NCBI RefSeq assembly: GCF_003062295.1
Contig: NZ_PYCN01000004.1
Coordinates: 310,001-374,000, forward strand
Direction: 5' to 3'
From: Bradyrhizobium algeriense
GTDB taxonomy: Bacteria > Pseudomonadota > Alphaproteobacteria > Rhizobiales > Xanthobacteraceae
DNA length: 64,000 bases
In this document: positions 7,412 through 15,256 of the stretch, piece after piece
Layout of the letters: every line of letters starts with the position of its first letter
How positions within the stretch are numbered: the stretch's first letter is position 1
Made by a program: the position numbers and the translations under genes
Notes under the pieces: generated by a model
The model's input: only the letters and a program-made list of their open reading frames with translations
Database searches by the model: none
What the model was told of the DNA's origin: nothing

Positions 7412-8197
7412 ATGCGTGAAGCAGCCGAGGCGGCAAGCGCGCCGATACTTGAAGTCACAGGCGCACGCGCCACCATCCGCCTCAACCGGCCGAAACATCT
7501 GAACCGGCTGCAGAGCGAGGATCTCGGCGACCTCGTAAAGCTGTTCGACCGGATCGAAGCCGATCCCGCGATCCGCGTGCTGGTGCTGACCGGCACCGGC
7601 CGCGCTTTCAGCGCCGGCTACGATCTCAATTCGGTGGCGGACCGCGCAACAAGCGCGAACGCGCAACCGAGCGCGGGATCGGCATTCGAAGCGGTGGTCG
7701 ACCGTCTGGAGGACCTTGGCGTACCGACGATCTGCCGGCTCAATGGCGGCGTCTATGGCGGCGCGACCGACCTGGCGCTCGCCTGCGATTTCCGCATCGG
7801 CGTCGATACGGCTGAAATGTTCATGCCGGCGGCGCGGCTCGGCCTGCACTATTACAAGAGCGGCATCGCCCGCTATGTGTCGCGGCTCGGCGTCGACAAC
7901 GCCAAAATGCTGTTTCTCACCGCGCAGAAAATCTCGGCACCCGAAATGCTGCGGATCGGCTACCTCACCGCCATGGTGCCGGAGGAAGCGCTCGACGAGG
8001 AAGTCGATCGGCTCGCCACCATCCTGGCCGGCAACGCGCCGCTGGCGATGCGCGGCATGAAGCGCGCCATCAACGAATTCGCCCGCGGCAAACTCGACGA
8101 GGAAGCCGCCGACCTCCGCCATCGCGAGAGCATGCGCAGCGCCGAGATCAAGGAAGGCATCAAGGCGTTTGCCGAGAAGCGCCCGCCGAAATTCTGA
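7412..8197 (+). CDS. Enoyl-CoA hydratase/isomerase (crotonase) family protein
   Basis: About 261 residues with the crotonase fold. The first oxyanion-hole segment is GRAFSAGYDLNS and the second is LNGGVYGGATDLALACDFRIG. At the place where many hydratases carry a catalytic Glu (PExxLG) this protein reads MPAARLGLHYY, so ordinary 2-enoyl-CoA hydration may be lost and the reaction is uncertain. GGAGAACAGC before the ATG at 7412 decides that start over an ATG four codons earlier. It follows the channel gene by 30 bases and may be co-transcribed. Confidence 0.82.
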   Translation: MREAAEAASAPILEVTGARATIRLNRPKHLNRLQSEDLGDLVKLFDRIEADPAIRVLVLTGTGRAFSAGYDLNSVADRATSANAQPSAGSAFEAVVDRLEDLGVPTICRLNGGVYGGATDLALACDFRIGVDTAEMFMPAARLGLHYYKSGIARYVSRLGVDNAKMLFLTAQKISAPEMLRIGYLTAMVPEEALDEEVDRLATILAGNAPLAMRGMKRAINEFARGKLDEEAADLRHRESMRSAEIKEGIKAFAEKRPPKF

Positions 8198-8276
8198 GAA
8201 GCCAAAATTCTAGTTTCGACGCGTTTTCTTCACGCGAACCGGTTACCCACTTCGCTCGAAAACGCTATGGAAAAAT

Positions 8277-8712
8277 TCAGGCTCGCTTGGTCCGCATCGC
8301 GCGGACCTGCTTGATACCGGGATCCCGCGCAAGCGCCTGGTAGCGCTTGCTGTCGACCGCATAGATCGCGACGCGCCCCTCGGCATCGGCGTGCACGCCC
8401 CAGCCGAAGCGCTTGCCAAGCCCTGATGCGCGCAGGCACGCCTGACCCCTGGAGAAGAATTCGTCGCGGGCAAGGCTTCGCGCCTTCTTCGTCGTCTTCG
8501 CATCGAGCTGCCGGCCGTGGGCGGAGGTCGCGAATATGACGTCGTCGGAGGTGTACTTGTAGGGCGCTTCCGCAATCATCCTGTATTGCAGGCCAGCGAC
8601 CGTCGGATTCCCCGCGCGGGCCGGCGGGCTCCTCGCCGGCGCGCGCGGGGCAATCCTCCGCGACCTGGATGAAGGTGTCGAAACAGTTGGTCGTGTGAAC
8701 TGTCTTTGTCAT
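8277..8712 (-). pseudogene. DUF6157 gene broken by a one-base frameshift
   Basis: From the ATG at 8712 the protein reads MTKTVHTTNCFDTFIQVAED, a DUF6157 N-terminus. The family's continuation (ARAGNPTVAGLQYRMIAEA, then YKYTSDDVIF, RGQACLRASGLGKRFGWGV and RAMRTKRA) is encoded in another frame down to 8277. The switch falls at a GGG run (8626-8628 on the plus strand), where removing one base restores one 144-residue frame. The total span of 436 bases is a multiple of three plus one, as expected. Either the gene is inactivated or the assembly has a homopolymer error. Function of DUF6157 is unknown. Confidence 0.8.
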
Positions 8713-8731
8713 CAGGGAACCCGTGGTGCGC

Positions 8732-9373
8732 TCATCCGCAAGCTGCGGCGTGCTGGGCCGCCATTTCGGCATCGGACGCGGTGATCCGCTGGAAGGCGGG
8801 CCGCGACGTGATGCGCTCGGCATAAGCCGCAAATACGTCCTTTCGCGGCACGAGGCCAAACATCATCGTCCAACTGAACGCCACGCCCCAGAGAATGTCG
8901 GCTGCCGTCATGCGGTCTCCGAGCAGATAGGGTCCTTTGGAAAGTTGCGTCTCCAGTACACCAAGCATGGTCTCGTAATCGGAATATGGCGATTGCGTCA
9001 GCGGCGCCGGCTCGCGCTTCATGAATTTGTCGATCAGGGCCGGCTCGAAGGACGAACCGTAATAGGCGATCCAGCGCAGATACGGGCCGCGGCTGGGATC
9101 GTCGAGCGCGGGTGTCAGCCCGGCTTCCGGAAACAGGTCGGCGAGATAGATGTAGATGGCCACCTGCTCGGTCACCAGCGCCTCGCCGTGGCGAATCACC
9201 GGCACCTTGCCCAGCGGGTTGACAGCGAGATAGGCCGGCTGGCGTTGTTCCCCGGCCTTCATGTTCAGGACATGGAGATCGTGGGGGGCTCCCAGTTCCT
9301 CCAGCAGCACCCGCGTGCCCGTCGCGCGGCTCTGCGGCGAATAATAAAGCTTGATGCGGTCCTTGCTGGTCAT
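8732..9373 (-). CDS. Glutathione S-transferase family protein
   Basis: A 213-residue cytoplasmic protein. The N-terminal thioredoxin-like domain begins IKLYYSPQSRATGTRVLLEE and holds NPLGKVPVI with the conserved cis-Pro and the TEQVAIYIYLAD glutathione gamma-Glu binding turn. The all-helical C-terminal domain includes GDRMTAADILWG, the usual N-capping box. The ATG at 9373 has GGAGA at the right distance. It conjugates or reduces small electrophiles with glutathione; the substrate is not evident. It is divergent from a WYL regulator with a strong palindrome between them, suggesting ligand-controlled expression. Confidence 0.88.
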   Translation of the reverse strand: MTSKDRIKLYYSPQSRATGTRVLLEELGAPHDLHVLNMKAGEQRQPAYLAVNPLGKVPVIRHGEALVTEQVAIYIYLADLFPEAGLTPALDDPSRGPYLRWIAYYGSSFEPALIDKFMKREPAPLTQSPYSDYETMLGVLETQLSKGPYLLGDRMTAADILWGVAFSWTMMFGLVPRKDVFAAYAERITSRPAFQRITASDAEMAAQHAAACG

Positions 9374-9419
9374 TGGCAGTCTCCATTGGGCCTCTCGGGC
9401 AACGGGCCTTGTATGCCTG

Positions 9420-9450
9420 ACCATACCTGACATCCTGTGTCAGGTATGGT
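9420..9450. promoter_or_regulatory. Perfect 13-bp inverted repeat operator
   Basis: ACCATACCTGACA (9420-9432) and TGTCAGGTATGGT (9438-9450) are exact inverted copies separated by five bases. The site is between the divergent GST and WYL genes, ending 12 bases before the regulator's ATG, so binding there would block both promoters or the regulator's translation start region. Confidence 0.75.
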
Positions 9451-9462
9451 TTAAGGGGGACC

Positions 9463-10491
9463 ATGCGCGCGAGCCGGCTGCTTTCGATCCTCACCACCCT
9501 GCAGGCGCGGGGACAGGTCACCGCGCCCGAACTCGCGGAGGCCTGCGAGGTTTCGGTGCGCACCATCTATCGCGACATCGATGCGCTCGCCGCGGCCGGC
9601 ATTCCCGTCTATGCCGAGCGCGGCGCGGAAGGCGGCTATCGCCTGCTCGATGGCTATCGCGTGCGGCTGAACGGACTGTCGCAGCCGGAGGCGGAGGCGC
9701 TGTTCATGACGGGACTGCCGGGGCCGGCAGCCGCGCTTGGCCTCGATGCCGCGATGCTGGCGGCGCAGACCAAGCTGATGGCGGCACTGCCGGCCAACCT
9801 GCGCCTGGACGCCGGCCGGATGCAGGAGCGCTTTCATCTCGATGCCCCAAGCTGGTTCGGCGAAGCCGAGCAGCCGAAGCATCTGCGCGCCATTGCCGGT
9901 GCGCTGCTGCGCGAGAACCTGATCGAAATCCGCTACCAAAGCTGGAGGGCCGAGAAGCGCCGCCGCGTCGCGCCGCTCGGTCTCGTGCTGAAAGGCGGCA
10001 GCTGGTATCTCGCGGGAAGCGTCGATGGCAGCGTGCGCACCTATCGCGTGGCGCGCGTTCTCGACTGCAACATTCTGGACGAGCGCTGCATCCGGCCCGC
10101 CGGTTTCGATCTCGCCGCATACTGGCAAGCCGCAACGATCCGGCTCGAAGCCGAGATGCATCCGAACCACGCCACCGTGCGGCTGTCGCCATCAGGCATA
10201 AAACTGCTCGACGCCTTGAGCCAGCCTTACGTGAGGACGCGCACCCGTATCGAGGAGGCCGCGGATGCCGCCGGCTGGCGGATCGCCGTGGTGCCGATCG
10301 GAAAAACGGTGTGGCATGCGGCAGCCGAGCTGCTGCGTCTCGGCGCGGAGGCGGAGGTGCTGGCACCGGCCGAGCTGCGCGACAGGATGGCCAAACTCAC
10401 CCAGGCCATGGCCGCACGCTACCAGACGGCGCAGGATGGTTACCAGGATGACAAGGATGTCCGCCGATCTCGCGCCACGAAACATTCCTGA
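9463..10491 (+). CDS. HTH/WYL-domain transcriptional regulator
   Basis: 342 residues. Residues about 1-60 are the HTH (SRLLSILTTLQARGQVT, recognition helix VSVRTIYRDIDAL). The WYL domain is at about 145-215 (LIEIRYQSWRAEKRRRVAPLG then GGSWYLAGSVDG and TYRVARVLD, with the intact W-Y-L triplet). A C-terminal WCX-type extension follows at about 235-320. AAGGGGGA precedes the ATG. It is divergent from the GST gene, with a perfect palindrome in between, so it probably represses both itself and GST until a ligand binds. Confidence 0.9.
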   Translation: MRASRLLSILTTLQARGQVTAPELAEACEVSVRTIYRDIDALAAAGIPVYAERGAEGGYRLLDGYRVRLNGLSQPEAEALFMTGLPGPAAALGLDAAMLAAQTKLMAALPANLRLDAGRMQERFHLDAPSWFGEAEQPKHLRAIAGALLRENLIEIRYQSWRAEKRRRVAPLGLVLKGGSWYLAGSVDGSVRTYRVARVLDCNILDERCIRPAGFDLAAYWQAATIRLEAEMHPNHATVRLSPSGIKLLDALSQPYVRTRTRIEEAADAAGWRIAVVPIGKTVWHAAAELLRLGAEAEVLAPAELRDRMAKLTQAMAARYQTAQDGYQDDKDVRRSRATKHS

Positions 10492-10594
10492 AACACGATT
10501 CTCCCGTTCGCACGTGAACGCAGACCGTCGTTAGCCCGACTGATGGGCAGGGACGCAACAAGGCCTCGTGCCAATCAATTGGAGAGTATTTAAA

Positions 10595-10846
10595 ATGTTT
10601 CGCAAGATGACCCTCGGACTGATCGCCGCCGCCTCGCTCACCATTGCCGCCGCATCGCCCGCTTCCGCCGGCGGCTTCTACCACGGCCATCATCACTGGG
10701 GACATGGATATGGCTGGGGTCCCGCCATCGGCGTCGGCTTCGGTGGCGTCTATGTCGACACCGGTTTGAACGGCTGCCTGCAACAGCGCTGGGTCGAAAC
10801 CCGCCGCGGCATGCGCCTGCGCACCGTGAACGTCTGCGCCTACTGA
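10595..10846 (+). CDS. Small secreted Gly/His-rich protein
   Basis: 83 residues. A signal peptide (MFRKMTLGLIAAASLTIAAA, cleavage near ASA-GG) is followed by a His/Gly-rich stretch (FYHGHHHWGHGYGWG) and a short C-terminal part with two cysteines (NGCLQQRW, VNVCAY) that could form a disulfide in the periplasm. GGAGAG lies 14 bases before the ATG. Many Rhizobiales carry such short proteins of unknown role; metal binding by the His cluster is possible but only inferred. A terminator follows at 10869. Confidence 0.75.
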   Translation: MFRKMTLGLIAAASLTIAAASPASAGGFYHGHHHWGHGYGWGPAIGVGFGGVYVDTGLNGCLQQRWVETRRGMRLRTVNVCAY

Positions 10847-10868
10847 TCGACAGTTTTTCAATAATCAT

Positions 10869-10898
10869 CCCGCCCGCCAGCTGCGCGGCCGGGATTTT
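10869..10898 (+). terminator. Intrinsic terminator after small secreted protein
   Basis: CCCGCCCGC (10869-10877) pairs with GCGGCCGGG (10885-10893) with one mismatch, a seven-base loop, and is followed by ATTTTTC. It lies 22 bases after the stop codon. Confidence 0.65.
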
Positions 10899-11091
10899 TC
10901 TGCCCGGGAATCGTGCCTGGTCCGGCCAATTTGACCATCGCCTGCGCTGGCCATATTGTAGTGCATGCGGTGCAAGCCGCTCCCGGGCCCGCGGGAAGGG
11001 TTGAACCCACTTGCAGCTTTCGAGCAACATCTAGAGCCTTTGTGCAGCCGGTATTGCGGGCCGTCGGCGATGTCATGCACGGAGGTGTTTG

Positions 11092-12723
11092 ATGAACCGG
11101 TCTCCCGATCGATTGAACCTCGATCATCTGAAGAAACAAGCCAAGGAATTGATCCGCCGCTATCGAAGCCGCGATGCGGCGGCGATGGCGCGGTTTCGGC
11201 ACGCGCTGCCAGCAACGGCGGGCCTCAGCGATGAAGACCTTTCGTTCCGGGGATTGCGCCTGCACGATGCGCAATCATGCATCGCGCGCGAGCACGGTTT
11301 TGCATCCTGGCCCGACTTGAAGCGTTACGTTGAGGTGCAGGCGGTCGCGCAGAAAGAGCGCGCCGTTCGCGTCCTGCACTGGGCTCAGCTCATTTATTCC
11401 GGCGACGTCAGCGGCACGGCCAACCGCGCAAACCCGCGCGTGGCTTTACGGATTCTGGCCGATGATCCCGACCTCGTCGCAGGCGACCCTTATCTTGCCT
11501 GCGCGATCGGCGACGAACGCGCGTTGCAGCACGCGACGCAGGCCGATCCGGCATGGGTCAACCGATCAGGTGGCCCGTTGCGATTGCCGCCGCTTTTGGC
11601 GGCCGCGTATTCGAGCCTGCTACGCGTGGAGGAATTTCGCGAGCGCCTGCATCGCAGCGTGCAGCTGCTCATCGCGGCAGGCGCGGACGTCAACCAGCAC
11701 ATCTACAGCCGCTGGCCGCCGGGATCCCTGAGCGAGCCGGATCAGCGCTGTCCACTCTCGACGCTCTACGGCGCCGCGGGTAGCAACCACGACCCGGTAT
11801 TGACCAAACTATTGCTCGAAGCCGGTGCGGACCCCAACGACGGCGAATCGCTCTATCATTCCTTGGAGAACCCGGCGTGCACGCGCCTGTTGTTGGAGCA
11901 TGGCGCGCGGATCTCAGAGAGCAATGCGATCTACCGTTCGATCGATCTCGACGACGACACCGCGCTGAAACTGTTGCTGCAACAGGGCGGCGACCCGAAC
12001 GAGCCCGCGCAAAATGCGCCGCTGACCGATTGGGGTTCGCCGCTCTTGTGGGCGATCTATCGCCGGCGGCCCCGTCATGCGGATGCCCTGCTGGCCGCGG
12101 GTGCCGATCCGTCGCGAGCTGCTCCGGATGGCGTCAACCCGTACCGGCTGGCGCTGCGGTTCGGTCTCACAGAAATTGCGGCCCTGCTGCGCGCGCGGAT
12201 CGACGTCCCTGAAATCTCGGAGGAGGAGCGTTTCGTCGCCGCATGCGCGCGTGGCGATGAGGCCGAGGCGCGGACGATCGGGGCACTGCGGCCCGACCTG
12301 CCGGCCTCGCTGTCGCCGGCACAATTGCGATTGCTGCCTGATATGACAGCAGCAGGCGCCGACGACGCCGTCAGGCTGATGGTCAGGCTGGGCTGGCCGA
12401 TTGCGGTGCGCGGCGGCGACTGGGACGCCTCTGCCCTCAATCTCGCAGTGTTCAGCGGCAATGCCGGACTGACGCGCTTCCTGCTCGAACACGGTGCGAG
12501 CTGGACGGAACAGCACGGCTATGGCGACAACGCCAGCGGCACACTCGGGTGGGCATCCCTTAACGAGCCGGTCGAAGGCGGAGACTGGGTTGGTTGCGCG
12601 CGCGCCCTGCTTGATCACGGCATGCCGCACGCAACGGTAGTCCCGGATGATCCCGAATGTGTCCTCATTGCAGGAATCAGAAAGCGGTTCTCCGACGAAG
12701 TCACTGAAGAACTGTTGGGCTAG
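11092..12723 (+). CDS. Ankyrin-repeat protein
   Basis: 543 residues, cytoplasmic by sequence. The N-terminal 85 residues (LNLDHLKKQAKELIRRYRSR then IAREHGFASWPDLKRY) are a helical module that commonly precedes ankyrin repeats in this group. Ankyrin repeats run from about residue 190 to 370 (ELLIAAGADVN-type units: LLIAAGADVNQHI, LLLEAGADPNDGES, LLLEHGARISES, LLLQQGGDPNEPA, ALLAAGADPSRAA), with more near 445-500. Ankyrin stacks bind proteins; the partner is unknown. The ATG at 11092 follows a GGAGGT sequence. Confidence 0.85.
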   Translation: MNRSPDRLNLDHLKKQAKELIRRYRSRDAAAMARFRHALPATAGLSDEDLSFRGLRLHDAQSCIAREHGFASWPDLKRYVEVQAVAQKERAVRVLHWAQLIYSGDVSGTANRANPRVALRILADDPDLVAGDPYLACAIGDERALQHATQADPAWVNRSGGPLRLPPLLAAAYSSLLRVEEFRERLHRSVQLLIAAGADVNQHIYSRWPPGSLSEPDQRCPLSTLYGAAGSNHDPVLTKLLLEAGADPNDGESLYHSLENPACTRLLLEHGARISESNAIYRSIDLDDDTALKLLLQQGGDPNEPAQNAPLTDWGSPLLWAIYRRRPRHADALLAAGADPSRAAPDGVNPYRLALRFGLTEIAALLRARIDVPEISEEERFVAACARGDEAEARTIGALRPDLPASLSPAQLRLLPDMTAAGADDAVRLMVRLGWPIAVRGGDWDASALNLAVFSGNAGLTRFLLEHGASWTEQHGYGDNASGTLGWASLNEPVEGGDWVGCARALLDHGMPHATVVPDDPECVLIAGIRKRFSDEVTEELLG

Positions 12724-12782
12724 TCGCACGTGCGCCAGGCCGTTCATGGCCGGGTTCAAGCGATTGGCTTGACCCCGAAACC

Positions 12783-14693
12783 CTACACCCTGCCCTTCAG
12801 CGCGTCGCCGATTTCGTCGAGCACCTTGGGATCCTCGATGGTGGCCGGCATGGTCCAGCTCTCGCCGTCGGCGATCTTCTTGATGGTGCCGCGCAGGATT
12901 TTTCCCGAGCGCGTCTTCGGCAATCGCCCAACCGTGATCGCGAGCTTGAAGGCTGCGACGGGCCCGAGCTTGTCGCGCACCAGCGCCACGATCTCCCTTT
13001 CGATCTCGGCGGGCGCGCGCGTCACGCCGGCCTTCAGCACCAGGAAGCCGCAGGGCACTTCGCCCTTGATCGCGTCCTTGATGCCGAGCACGGCGCATTC
13101 GGCGACGTCGGGATGCGAGGCCAGGATTTCCTCCATGCCGCCGGTGGAGAGCCGGTGGCCGGCGACATTGATGATGTCGTCGGTGCGGCCCATCACCCAG
13201 ACATAGCCGTCGTCATCCTTGTAGCCGGCGTCCGAGGTCTTGTAGTAGCCGGGAAACTCCGTGAGGTAGGCTTCCCTGAAACGCGCATCCTGCTCCCACA
13301 GCGTCGGCAGGCAGGCCGGCGGCATCGGCAGCTTGATCACGATTGAGCCCATGGTGCCCGCGGGCACCGGCCTGGATGCCTCGTCGACGACGTCGACCTG
13401 ATAGCCCGGCATCGGCACCGTCGGCGAGCCGTGCTTGACCGGCAGCATACCGAGCCCCACCGGATTGCCGGCGATGCACCAGCCGGTTTCGGTCTGCCAC
13501 CAGTGATCGATGACCGGCACCTTCAACTGCGCTTCCGCCCATTCCACCGTCGGCGGATCGGCGCGCTCGCCGGCCAGGAACAGCGTGCGGAATTTCGACA
13601 GATCGTATTTGCGGATGAACGCGCCGTCCGGGTCCTCCTTGCGGATGGCGCGAAAGGCGGTCGGCGCGGTGAACAGCGCGACCGCCTTGTGTTCCGAGAT
13701 CACGCGCCAGAATGCACCGGCATCCGGCGTGCCGATCGGCTTGCCCTCATACATGATGGACGTGGCGCCATGAATCAGCGGACCATAGACGATGTAGCTG
13801 TGGCCGACCACCCAGCCGATGTCGGAGCCGCACCACCAGACTTCGCCGGGCTTGACGCCGTAGAGGTTGAACATCGACCACTTCAGCGCGACCAGATGCC
13901 CGCCATTGTCGCGCACGACGCCTTTCGGGATTCCCGTGGTGCCCGACGTGTAGAGAATGTAGAGCGGATCGGTCGCCAGCACCGGCGTGCACGGCGCGGC
14001 TTTGCCCGCAGCGAGCGCGGCGCCGCGCAACGCTGCCCAGTCGTGATCGCGGCCGGCTGTGAGTTCGCAAGCCTGCTGCGGCCGCTGCAGGATGATGCAG
14101 CTCTCGGGCTTGACGCTGGAAAGCCTGATCGCCTCGTCGAGCAGCGGCTTGTACTGCACGATGCGGCCGGGCTCGATGCCGCAGCTTGCCGAAAAAATCA
14201 GTTTTGGCTTGGCATCGTCTATACGGCTGGCGAGCTCTTTCGCCGCGAAGCCGCCAAACACAACCGAATGTACCGCTCCGATCCGCGCACAAGCCAGCAT
14301 CGCAAACACCGCTTCCGGCACAAGCGGCATATAGATGATAACGCGATCGCCTTTTGTGACTCCAAGGTTCTGCATCACGGCGGCGAGCGTCTGCACCTCC
14401 CTCAGCATCTCGGCATAGGTGAATTTCGAGATGGTGTTGGTGAGCGGCGAATCGTGGATCAGCGCCACCTGATCGGCGCGTCCGCCCGCGACATGGCGGT
14501 CAAGCGCGTTGTAGCAGGTGTTGACCACCCCTCCGGCGAACCAGCGGCCGTAAGTCCCCATCGAGGGATCGAAGATCTTTTTGGCCGGCTCGATCCAGTC
14601 GATCTCGCGCGCCGCCTCGGCCCAAAAGCCCTCGGGGTCGCTGAGCGAGCGGGCATGGACCTCGTGATAGCGGCTGTTGTTCTGGATGTTCAT
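12783..14693 (-). CDS. prpE: Propionyl-CoA synthetase (acyl-adenylate ligase)
   Basis: 636 residues, ANL superfamily. It makes propionyl-CoA from propionate, CoA and ATP through an acyl-AMP. The N-terminal ACAS-type segment (DPEGFWAEAAREIDW, then YGRWFAGGVVNTCYNALDRH) has the PrpE pattern. Visible motifs are A3 (LYTSGTTGIPKGVVRDNGGH), the SVVFGGFAAKEL turn, WWQTETGW, GRTDDIINVAGHRLSTGGME and the catalytic-lysine end KTRSGKILRGT. The ATG at 14693 is used because the frame upstream of it is a dispersed repeat. Acetyl-CoA synthetase is the main alternative; the RDNGGH box favours PrpE. Confidence 0.85.
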   Translation of the reverse strand: MNIQNNSRYHEVHARSLSDPEGFWAEAAREIDWIEPAKKIFDPSMGTYGRWFAGGVVNTCYNALDRHVAGGRADQVALIHDSPLTNTISKFTYAEMLREVQTLAAVMQNLGVTKGDRVIIYMPLVPEAVFAMLACARIGAVHSVVFGGFAAKELASRIDDAKPKLIFSASCGIEPGRIVQYKPLLDEAIRLSSVKPESCIILQRPQQACELTAGRDHDWAALRGAALAAGKAAPCTPVLATDPLYILYTSGTTGIPKGVVRDNGGHLVALKWSMFNLYGVKPGEVWWCGSDIGWVVGHSYIVYGPLIHGATSIMYEGKPIGTPDAGAFWRVISEHKAVALFTAPTAFRAIRKEDPDGAFIRKYDLSKFRTLFLAGERADPPTVEWAEAQLKVPVIDHWWQTETGWCIAGNPVGLGMLPVKHGSPTVPMPGYQVDVVDEASRPVPAGTMGSIVIKLPMPPACLPTLWEQDARFREAYLTEFPGYYKTSDAGYKDDDGYVWVMGRTDDIINVAGHRLSTGGMEEILASHPDVAECAVLGIKDAIKGEVPCGFLVLKAGVTRAPAEIEREIVALVRDKLGPVAAFKLAITVGRLPKTRSGKILRGTIKKIADGESWTMPATIEDPKVLDEIGDALKGRV

Positions 14694-14718
14694 GGCGCCT
14701 CTCCCGGTCACCCCTACG

Positions 14719-14808
14719 CCGTCATGCCCGGGCTTGTCCCGGGCATCCACGTCCTCTCTTCGAAGAAAGCAAGACGTGGATGGCCGGGACAAGCCCGGCC
14801 ATGACGGC
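14719..14808. repeat. Dispersed palindromic repeat upstream of prpE
   Basis: A 35-bp arm at 14719-14753 (starting CCGTCATGCCCGGGCTTGT) recurs inverted at about 14774-14808, with a 20-base spacer. Each arm holds its own GC-rich hairpin. It lies directly upstream of the prpE start and probably forms a long cruciform or RNA hairpin. Confidence 0.75.
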
Positions 14809-14889
14809 AGGGCAAGCATTTATTCCAGGCATTGTCACGGGAAGTTGCGCCAGATCAAGCCGAGAATAGCTTGGCTGTTCAGTTAGGTC

Positions 14890-15063
14890 CTATTGCCGGA
14901 CGATCGTGTTGAGCTTCTCCAGCCGGTCTTCCGTGGCCTGACGGAGGTCGTAGCCGCGGCGGCCGAACGAGGCGTTGCGCTTCTCGAGAAAATCGCGCTG
15001 CTGCCGCGTCAGCGCCAGCGCCGCGCGACGGCTGTCGGCTTCCGCATTCGCGATCACGCGGTG
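14890..15063 (-). pseudogene. C-terminal remnant of a DUF1311 (LprI-like) protein
   Basis: A 57-codon open stretch between a stop at 15064-15066 and a stop at 14890-14892, with no credible start. It reads ANAEADSRRAALALTRQQR and ends RGYDLRQATEDRLEKLN-TIVRQ. This aligns with the end of the intact DUF1311 protein at 16260-17027 (TPQQARTLRREQQEYLARRD and PDYDLKKAMRDRLQKINGIV). It appears to be what remains of a duplicated or interrupted gene just upstream of the trpS leader. Confidence 0.65.
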
Positions 15064-15106
15064 CTACGTGTTGACCTGTGTCCGTGCATAGCCTAGGGAG
15101 ATTTCC

Positions 15107-15154
15107 ATGAAACGCACGATGATCATTGTCAAACTTTGGTGGCTGGCCTGCTGA
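15107..15154 (+). CDS. Trp-rich leader peptide of trpS attenuator
   Basis: A 15-residue ORF, MKRTMIIVKLWWLAC, with GGGAG 6 bases before its ATG. Tandem Trp codons at 15137-15142 sit four codons before the stop, as in classical trp leaders. Ribosome stalling there when charged tRNA-Trp is scarce would uncover the downstream antiterminator segment. It is too short for routine gene callers. Confidence 0.82.
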   Translation: MKRTMIIVKLWWLAC

Positions 15155-15211
15155 CAGGGCGGCCGGACGTTTCATGCATCTGGGGCCGCCGCAAGGGCGG
15201 CCTTTTGTTTT
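15143..15211 (+). promoter_or_regulatory. Tryptophan transcription attenuator upstream of trpS
   Basis: Four pairing segments are readable. Segment 1 is CTGGCC at 15143-15148. Segment 2 is GGGCGGCC at 15157-15164. Segment 3 is GGCCGCC at 15184-15190. Segment 4 is GGGCGGCC at 15195-15202. Segments 2 and 4 are identical, so either can pair seven bases with segment 3. 1:2 pairing is possible with one G-U. 3:4 forms a terminator followed by TTTTGTTTT, ending about 46 bases before trpS. Confidence 0.82.
15184..15211 (+). terminator. Attenuator terminator hairpin
   Basis: GGCCGCC (15184-15190) and GGCGGCC (15196-15202) pair perfectly around a GCAAG loop and are followed by TTTTGTTTT. This is segment 3:4 of the trpS attenuator. 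Confidence 0.85.
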
Positions 15212-15256
15212 GATGATCCCCCATGCGGTGGTCCCCTCATCTCACGAGGACACCTT

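Noticed and set aside
15071-15099. TTGACC box as a promoter for the trpS leader
   Set aside because: The matching -10 would fall at 15094-15099 (TAGGGA), which is a poor match and would leave no ribosome binding site in the transcript. The promoter must be further upstream.
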